Shown here piece by piece: positions 59,052-64,000 of a stretch of DNA of 64,000 bases. Every line of letters begins with the position of its first letter. Positions within the stretch are counted from its first letter, which is position 1. Under the pieces are notes generated by a model. It saw nothing but the letters and a program-made list of their open reading frames with translations. It had not been told where the DNA came from and ran no database searches. Source of the stretch: Providencia huaxiensis (GTDB taxonomy: Bacteria > Pseudomonadota > Gammaproteobacteria > Enterobacterales > Enterobacteriaceae). The translations under genes were made by a program, and so were the position numbers. Location: assembly GCF_002843235.3 (NCBI RefSeq), contig NZ_CP031123.2, positions 3,472,001-3,536,000 on the forward strand, given 5' to 3'.

Positions 59052-60902
59052 TTAGCCCCCTAATTTCGACTTGTCACGAACAGCACCTTTGTCTGCGCTC
59101 GTCGCCAAAGAAGCGTAAGCACGCAGAGCAAAAGAAACCTCACGCTGACGATTACGCGGAGTATAAGCTTTATCACCTCGAGCCAATTCAGCTTCACGAC
59201 GTTGATTCAATTCGCTTTCACTAACATCCAGCACAATCGTTCTTTTTGGAATATCAATATCAATAATATCGCCATCTTGAACTAATGCTAATAAGCCACC
59301 ACTCGCGGCTTCTGGCGAAATATGGCCGATAGAAAGCCCAGAGCTACCACCTGAAAAGCGGCCATCCGTTATCAATGCACAGCTTTTGCCTAACCCCATT
59401 GATTTCAGATATGAGGTTGGATACAGCATTTCTTGCATGCCTGGGCCACCTTTAGGCCCTTCATAACGAATAACAACCACATCACCTTCAACAACTTTTC
59501 CACCGAGGATCGACTCAACGGCATCATCTTGGCTTTCAAACACTTTGGCTGGGCCACGGAATGTTAAGCTACCTTCATCAACCCCTGCTGTTTTAACAAT
59601 ACAGCCATCCTCTGCAATATTTCCAGACAGGACAGCAAGGCCCCCATCCAAACTATACGCATGCTCAATACTACGGATACACCCATTTTCACGGTCAGTA
59701 TCCAATGACGGCCAACGGCAATTCTGCGAAAAAGCTTTTGTCGTGCGGATCCCGGCAGGGCCTGCGGAAAACATCGATTTGACAGACTCGTCCTTTGTTA
59801 ACATCACATCATATTGCGCTAGTGTTTCTTGGAAGCTAAGGCCTAAAATATTAGTCACATTTTCTTGCAGCAAACCTGCACGGCTCAGCTCACCTAAAAT
59901 ACCGATAACACCACCAGCACGGTGAACATCTTCCATATGGTATTTTTGCGTACTCGGTGCAACCTTACAGAGGTGTGGAACTTTACGTGATAAGCGGTCG
60001 ATATCATCCATGGTGAAATCGATCTCTGCTTCCTGAGCGGCTGCCAGTAAGTGCAGGACGGTGTTAGTTGAACCACCCATGGCAATATCCAACGTCATCG
60101 CATTTTCAAATGCGGATTTATTAGCAATATTACGTGGTAACGCACTGTCATCATCTTGTTCGTAATAGCGTTTGGTTAATTCAACAATGCGCTTACCTGC
60201 ATTAATAAATAACGTTTCGCGATCTGCGTGAGTCGCCAACAATGAGCCATTTCCTGGCTGAGATAACCCAAGCGCCTCAGTTAAGCAGTTCATTGAGTTT
60301 GCAGTAAACATTCCTGAGCAAGAACCACACGTTGGGCATGCTGAACGTTCTATTTGCTCGCTATCTGCATCGCTCACATTTGGGTTCGCTCCTTGGATCA
60401 TGGCATCAACCAAATCGAGCTTGATAATTTGGTCTGAAAGCTTGGTTTTACCCGCTTCCATCGGGCCACCCGAAACAAAAATAACTGGAATATTGAGGCG
60501 CAATGACGCCATCAACATGCCTGGGGTGATCTTATCGCAGTTTGAAATACATACCATGGCATCCGCACAGTGTGCATTCACCATATATTCAACCGAGTCT
60601 GCAATTAATTCACGAGAAGGTAAGGAATACAGCATTCCGCCATGTCCCATGGCAATCCCATCGTCAACTGCGATTGTATTAAACTCTTTCGCAACACCAC
60701 CTGCATTTTCAATTTGCTCTGCAACTAATTTACCTAAATCACGTAGATGTACGTGACCAGGAACAAACTGTGTGAATGAGTTAACAACAGCAATAATGGG
60801 CTTTCCAAAATCAGCATCGGTCATGCCTGTTGCACGCCATAATGCACGAGCCCCAGCCATATTACGACCATGAGTTGTTGTTGCTGAACGGTACTTAGGC
60901 AT
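59052..60902 (-). CDS. ilvD: Dihydroxy-acid dehydratase
   Basis: A 616-residue Fe-S dehydratase making the 2-keto acids of valine and isoleucine. Cluster ligands lie in [12 protein letters not shown] (near residue 122) and [17 protein letters not shown] (near 195); [20 protein letters not shown] is the C-terminal signature. Same length as E. coli IlvD. Confidence 0.96.
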   Translation of the reverse strand: MPKYRSATTTHGRNMAGARALWRATGMTDADFGKPIIAVVNSFTQFVPGHVHLRDLGKLVAEQIENAGGVAKEFNTIAVDDGIAMGHGGMLYSLPSRELIADSVEYMVNAHCADAMVCISNCDKITPGMLMASLRLNIPVIFVSGGPMEAGKTKLSDQIIKLDLVDAMIQGANPNVSDADSEQIERSACPTCGSCSGMFTANSMNCLTEALGLSQPGNGSLLATHADRETLFINAGKRIVELTKRYYEQDDDSALPRNIANKSAFENAMTLDIAMGGSTNTVLHLLAAAQEAEIDFTMDDIDRLSRKVPHLCKVAPSTQKYHMEDVHRAGGVIGILGELSRAGLLQENVTNILGLSFQETLAQYDVMLTKDESVKSMFSAGPAGIRTTKAFSQNCRWPSLDTDRENGCIRSIEHAYSLDGGLAVLSGNIAEDGCIVKTAGVDEGSLTFRGPAKVFESQDDAVESILGGKVVEGDVVVIRYEGPKGGPGMQEMLYPTSYLKSMGLGKSCALITDGRFSGGSSGLSIGHISPEAASGGLLALVQDGDIIDIDIPKRTIVLDVSESELNQRREAELARGDKAYTPRNRQREVSFALRAYASLATSADKGAVRDKSKLGG

Positions 60903-60969
60903 ATCTTTAACTCCCGTGTTTAAAACAGGCGGGGAACGTCCGCCTGTAACATCTATTTCAATTTAGTTA

Positions 60970-61896
60970 TTAAGGGTTTACTGGATCTAACCAGCCCCAT
61001 TTATCTTCTGTTGTGCCATCAAATAAGCCAAAGAATGCTTGCTGAATTTTCTTGGTTACTGGGCCACAACGACCAATGCCGACTTGGATACCATCAACGC
61101 TACGTACTGGCGTAATTTCGGCAGCTGTGCCTGTCATAAAGACTTCATCAGCAAGATAGAGAGATTCACGTGATAGTGTTTGCTCACGAACTTCAATACC
61201 CATATCTTTTGCTAAGGTTAAAATTGCATCACGTGTAATACCCGGTAATGCAGATGATGTGAACGGAGGCGTATACAGGATGCCATCTTTCACCTCAAAA
61301 ATATTTTCCCCTGCGCCTTCTGAAAGATACCCATGAACATCTAGTGCAATCCCTTCTTGGTAACCATGGCGACGCGCTTCACTACCAACCAGTAATGAAG
61401 ACAGGTAGTTACCACCTGCTTTTGCCCCTGTAGGAATGGTGTTTGGTGCAACACGATTCCAAGAAGACACCATCGCATCAATGCCTTGGTCTAACGCTTC
61501 TTCACCTAAATAAGCACCCCATGGGAACGCAGCTAAAATCACATCGGTGTTATAACCGTCTGGTGGGTTAACACCCATACCAACATCACCAATAAATACT
61601 AATGGGCGAATATATGCACTGACTAAGTTATTTTTACGCAGAGTTGCACGACATGCTTCCATTAACTCTTCCACACTGTAGCTGACAGGCATACGGTAAA
61701 TTTTCGCTGAATCATGCAAACGTTGCATATGCTCACGGTGGCGGAAGACCACGGGACCTTTGTGTGAGTCATAACAACGGACGCCTTCAAACACTGATGT
61801 ACCATAGTGCAGAGCATGAGACATAACATGAACCTTTGCATCAGCCCATGGCGTCATTTCACCGTTAAACCAAATAAAGTCAGCTTTCTTAGTCAT
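60970..61896 (-). CDS. ilvE: Branched-chain amino acid aminotransferase
   Basis: A 308-residue fold-IV PLP transaminase. The catalytic lysine is in GAKAGGNYLSSL (near residue 160), with EGAGENIF and GITRDAIL phosphate-binding segments. It performs the last step for valine, leucine and isoleucine. It follows ilvM after 11 bases. Confidence 0.96.
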   Translation of the reverse strand: MTKKADFIWFNGEMTPWADAKVHVMSHALHYGTSVFEGVRCYDSHKGPVVFRHREHMQRLHDSAKIYRMPVSYSVEELMEACRATLRKNNLVSAYIRPLVFIGDVGMGVNPPDGYNTDVILAAFPWGAYLGEEALDQGIDAMVSSWNRVAPNTIPTGAKAGGNYLSSLLVGSEARRHGYQEGIALDVHGYLSEGAGENIFEVKDGILYTPPFTSSALPGITRDAILTLAKDMGIEVREQTLSRESLYLADEVFMTGTAAEITPVRSVDGIQVGIGRCGPVTKKIQQAFFGLFDGTTEDKWGWLDPVNP

Positions 61897-61907
61897 TTGT
61901 ATATTCC

Positions 61908-62177
61908 TTACATTGCACTTTGTGTGCGTAATAGTCGTGATTCTTGTTGTCGTACTTCAACTTCTGTAATGTCTGAAAGCTTGGTTAACTGTGCACAAAG
62001 CTGGGTTAATGGCCTTTGACTACTTACAGTAAGTTCAATATTAACATTGTCGCCGTCTGTCGATTGCCCCATATTCATGGCATTAATACGAAATCCACGA
62101 TGGCGAGTGACCCTTAATATACGCTCTAAAACCTCAGGACGGAAACGGGCCAATATCGAGATTTGATGTTGCATCAT
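61908..62177 (-). CDS. ilvM: Acetolactate synthase II small subunit
   Basis: An 89-residue ACT-domain regulatory subunit ([21 protein letters not shown]... start, [13 protein letters not shown] strand). It supports activity of the IlvG catalytic subunit. The ATG overlaps the ilvG stop by four bases, and a second ATG follows directly. Confidence 0.94.
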   Translation of the reverse strand: MMQHQISILARFRPEVLERILRVTRHRGFRINAMNMGQSTDGDNVNIELTVSSQRPLTQLCAQLTKLSDITEVEVRQQESRLLRTQSAM

Positions 62178-63820
62178 AATGGTTTCTCCATCATTTTTTC
62201 ATTACTAGCCCCAGGTGGAACCAACGGCCAGACATTTTCTAATTCATTAATTGATACCTGTAATAAATAGGCACCTTCACTATTAAGTAATTCATCTAAT
62301 GCAGAGTTAACTTCCGACTTGTCCGTGATCCGTTGGCCTTTGATACCAAACGCACTGGCTAATGCCACAAAATCAGGGTTATCTGTTAAAATTGTTTCGC
62401 TATAGCGCTGTTCAAAAAACAGTTCTTGCCACTGACGGACCATGCCTAATCGTTGGTTATCGATCAAAAGGATTTTTACAGGAAGTTGCTTACGTTTGAT
62501 GGTTCCCAGCTCTTGGACATTCATCATAAATGAGCCATCCCCAGAGACACAAACAACGGTATCTTCAGGCCTAGCAACCTGTGCACCAATTGCTGCAGGG
62601 ATACCAAACCCCATGGTTCCAAGCCCACTTGAAGTTAAGAAGTTTTCAGGCGCATCAACGGTGATATGTTGCGCTGACCACATTTGGTGTTGCCCTACAT
62701 CAGTGGTAACAACGGTATTTGGCTTCATTTTATCCGACAGCTGTTTCAGTAATAATGGCGCATAAATAGGCTCACCAGGATGGTCATAACGCCAACCGAA
62801 TTCTTTTTTAAGTTGCTGAACTTCCTGCTGCCAAAGCGCAATTGATTTTTTAAGCATTAATTCAGGCAGTAATACCTTTGCATCACCATGCAGCGCAACA
62901 TGAGTTTGACGTAATTTATCCAGTTCTACGTGATCTATATCGATATGAATCACTTTGGCGTTCGGTGCAAAAGTATTTAACTTACCTGTTACCCTATCAT
63001 CAAAACGAGCACCAACAGCGATGAGTAAGTCACAACGTTGTACTGAGATATTGGCTGCCTTAGTGCCATGCATCCCTAACATACCTAAATAGTTTTCATC
63101 TAAAGGACTCACAGCACCAAGGCCTTTTAATGTTGCAACTGAAGGAATGCCTGTAAACTCAATAAATTCACGCAATTCTGTAACCGCACCAGACATTCCA
63201 ACACCACCGCCAACATACAACATAGGCTTTTCTGATTGTTCTAATAACATTCTAGCTTGTTGAATTTCAGATAAAGGCGAGGTAACTTCCTGCTCTACTG
63301 GCATTAAAAACGGAGACAGCTCAGCTTGTTGTAGCTGAATATCTTTCGGAATATCAATCAGTACAGGGCCAGGACGCCCACTATTTGCGATTGCGAAAGC
63401 CTCAGCAAGAATGCGAGGTAAATCTTCGATATCTTCAACTAAAAAGCTATGTTTAGTACAAGCTAAAGACAACCCTAAGACATCGATTTCCTGAAAGGCA
63501 TCGGTTCCGATAAACTCAGAGGCGACTTGCCCGGTAATCGCGACAACAGGGACGGAGTCTAATAATGCGTCAGCTAATCCCGTGATAACATTTGTTGCAC
63601 CAGGGCCAGATGTTGCGATACATACCCCTGTTTTTCCTGTTGAACGTGCATAGCCAATCGCAGCGATTACAGCACCTTGCTCATGTCGACACAACAAATG
63701 CTCAACTCCACCATCATACAATGCATCATAAACTGGCATTATTGCGCCACCAGGATAACCAAATACGGTATCAACCCCCTGTGCTCGCAATGCTTGAACT
63801 AACCATTGTGCTCCGTTCAT
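62174..63820 (-). CDS. ilvG: Acetolactate synthase II large subunit
   Basis: A 548-residue thiamine-diphosphate enzyme forming acetolactate and acetohydroxybutyrate. The catalytic Glu is in RHEQGAV (near residue 47), FAD-site residues follow, and the ThDP motif is [15 protein letters not shown]...NQRLGMV (near 428-460). The frame is intact, unlike the frameshifted ilvG of E. coli K-12. AGGAGAT precedes the ATG. Confidence 0.96.
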   Translation of the reverse strand: MNGAQWLVQALRAQGVDTVFGYPGGAIMPVYDALYDGGVEHLLCRHEQGAVIAAIGYARSTGKTGVCIATSGPGATNVITGLADALLDSVPVVAITGQVASEFIGTDAFQEIDVLGLSLACTKHSFLVEDIEDLPRILAEAFAIANSGRPGPVLIDIPKDIQLQQAELSPFLMPVEQEVTSPLSEIQQARMLLEQSEKPMLYVGGGVGMSGAVTELREFIEFTGIPSVATLKGLGAVSPLDENYLGMLGMHGTKAANISVQRCDLLIAVGARFDDRVTGKLNTFAPNAKVIHIDIDHVELDKLRQTHVALHGDAKVLLPELMLKKSIALWQQEVQQLKKEFGWRYDHPGEPIYAPLLLKQLSDKMKPNTVVTTDVGQHQMWSAQHITVDAPENFLTSSGLGTMGFGIPAAIGAQVARPEDTVVCVSGDGSFMMNVQELGTIKRKQLPVKILLIDNQRLGMVRQWQELFFEQRYSETILTDNPDFVALASAFGIKGQRITDKSEVNSALDELLNSEGAYLLQVSINELENVWPLVPPGASNEKMMEKPL

Positions 63821-63903
63821 GCTTTATCTCCTGTCCATCTACTTTATCTATTTGTATTTGTTATGTTTTATTTTGTGTATTTGCATTAATCAACATTTAT
63901 GTC

Positions 63904-63935
63904 AAAAAAAACCCCGCGCCTTTCGGTGCGGGGTT
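63904..63935 (-). terminator. ilvGMEDA attenuator terminator
   Basis: AACCCCGC / GCGGGGTT stem with a 10-base inner loop region and a run of T on the minus strand. It lies between the ilvL leader peptide and ilvG. The CCGTGCGGGG segment inside the leader peptide can pair with the 5' arm, the alternative structure known from enteric ilv attenuation. Confidence 0.9.
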
Positions 63936-63952
63936 CTCGTAAGATCTGGCTG

Positions 63953-64000
63953 TTATTTTAGCCTTCGTCGTCCAAGTGCAGCCCCGCACGGTGGGATAAT
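63953..64000 (-). CDS. ilvL: ilvL leader peptide, C-terminal part (cut by window edge)
   Basis: The last 15 codons read IIPPCGAALGRRRLK and then TAA. E. coli IlvL also contains IIIPPCGAALGR near its end. The branched-chain-codon-rich part that senses charged tRNA lies outside the window. Confidence 0.88.
   Translation of the reverse strand: MIPPCGAALGRRRLK

Overview
The window looks like a chromosome segment of a Morganellaceae gammaproteobacterium, most likely Providencia. This is inferred from close family-level similarity and gene order shared with Escherichia coli (yigL-pldB-recQ-pldA-yigI-rarD, uvrD-yigB-xerC-dapF-lptM-cyaY/cyaA-hemCDXY-glmZ-tRNAs-yifK-wec-rho-trxA-rhlB-gppA-rep-ilvC-ilvY-ilvADEMG), combined with an AT-rich base composition. 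No database search was possible, so the genus is an inference.

Layout. 1-7.7 kb: small membrane protein, Sel1-repeat protein, the phosphatase YigL, lysophospholipase PldB, RecQ, outer membrane phospholipase PldA, a hotdog thioesterase and RarD. 7.7-16.6 kb: an accessory region where E. coli has yigE-corA-yigFG. It holds an APC permease with a roughly 320-nt leader and an amidohydrolase, a chromosomal hok/sok type I toxin-antitoxin locus that gene callers would miss, an RtcB-PrfH RNA-repair/ribosome-rescue operon preceded by a 14-codon leader ORF with a perfect Shine-Dalgarno, an 89-aa orphan, a prolyl-hydroxylase-like 2OG-Fe(II) oxygenase and an orphan coiled-coil protein. 16.6-30.2 kb: uvrD (LexA box plus leader terminator), yigB, xerC, DUF484, dapF, lptM, cyaY, cyaA and the heme operon hemCDXY.

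30.2-33.6 kb: a small membrane protein, the sRNA GlmZ with a sigma-54 promoter and two GlrR-type sites, a 10-copy 7-bp tandem repeat, the Pro-Leu-His-Arg tRNA operon and the transporter YifK/ThrP. 33.9-46.8 kb: the complete 12-gene enterobacterial common antigen (ECA) operon, wecA to wecG, tightly packed with short overlaps. 47.4-54.7 kb: rho, trxA, rhlB, gppA, rep. 54.9-64 kb: ilvC/ilvY and the ilvGMEDA branched-chain amino acid operon with its attenuator and the end of the ilvL leader peptide at the window edge.

The core genes are ordinary and intact. The best candidates for new biology are in the accessory region: the leader of rtcB-prfH, whose architecture would let it sense ribosomes that have lost their anti-Shine-Dalgarno end; the divergent hok/sok locus; the structured permease leader; and the orphan genes beside a putative translation-factor hydroxylase.
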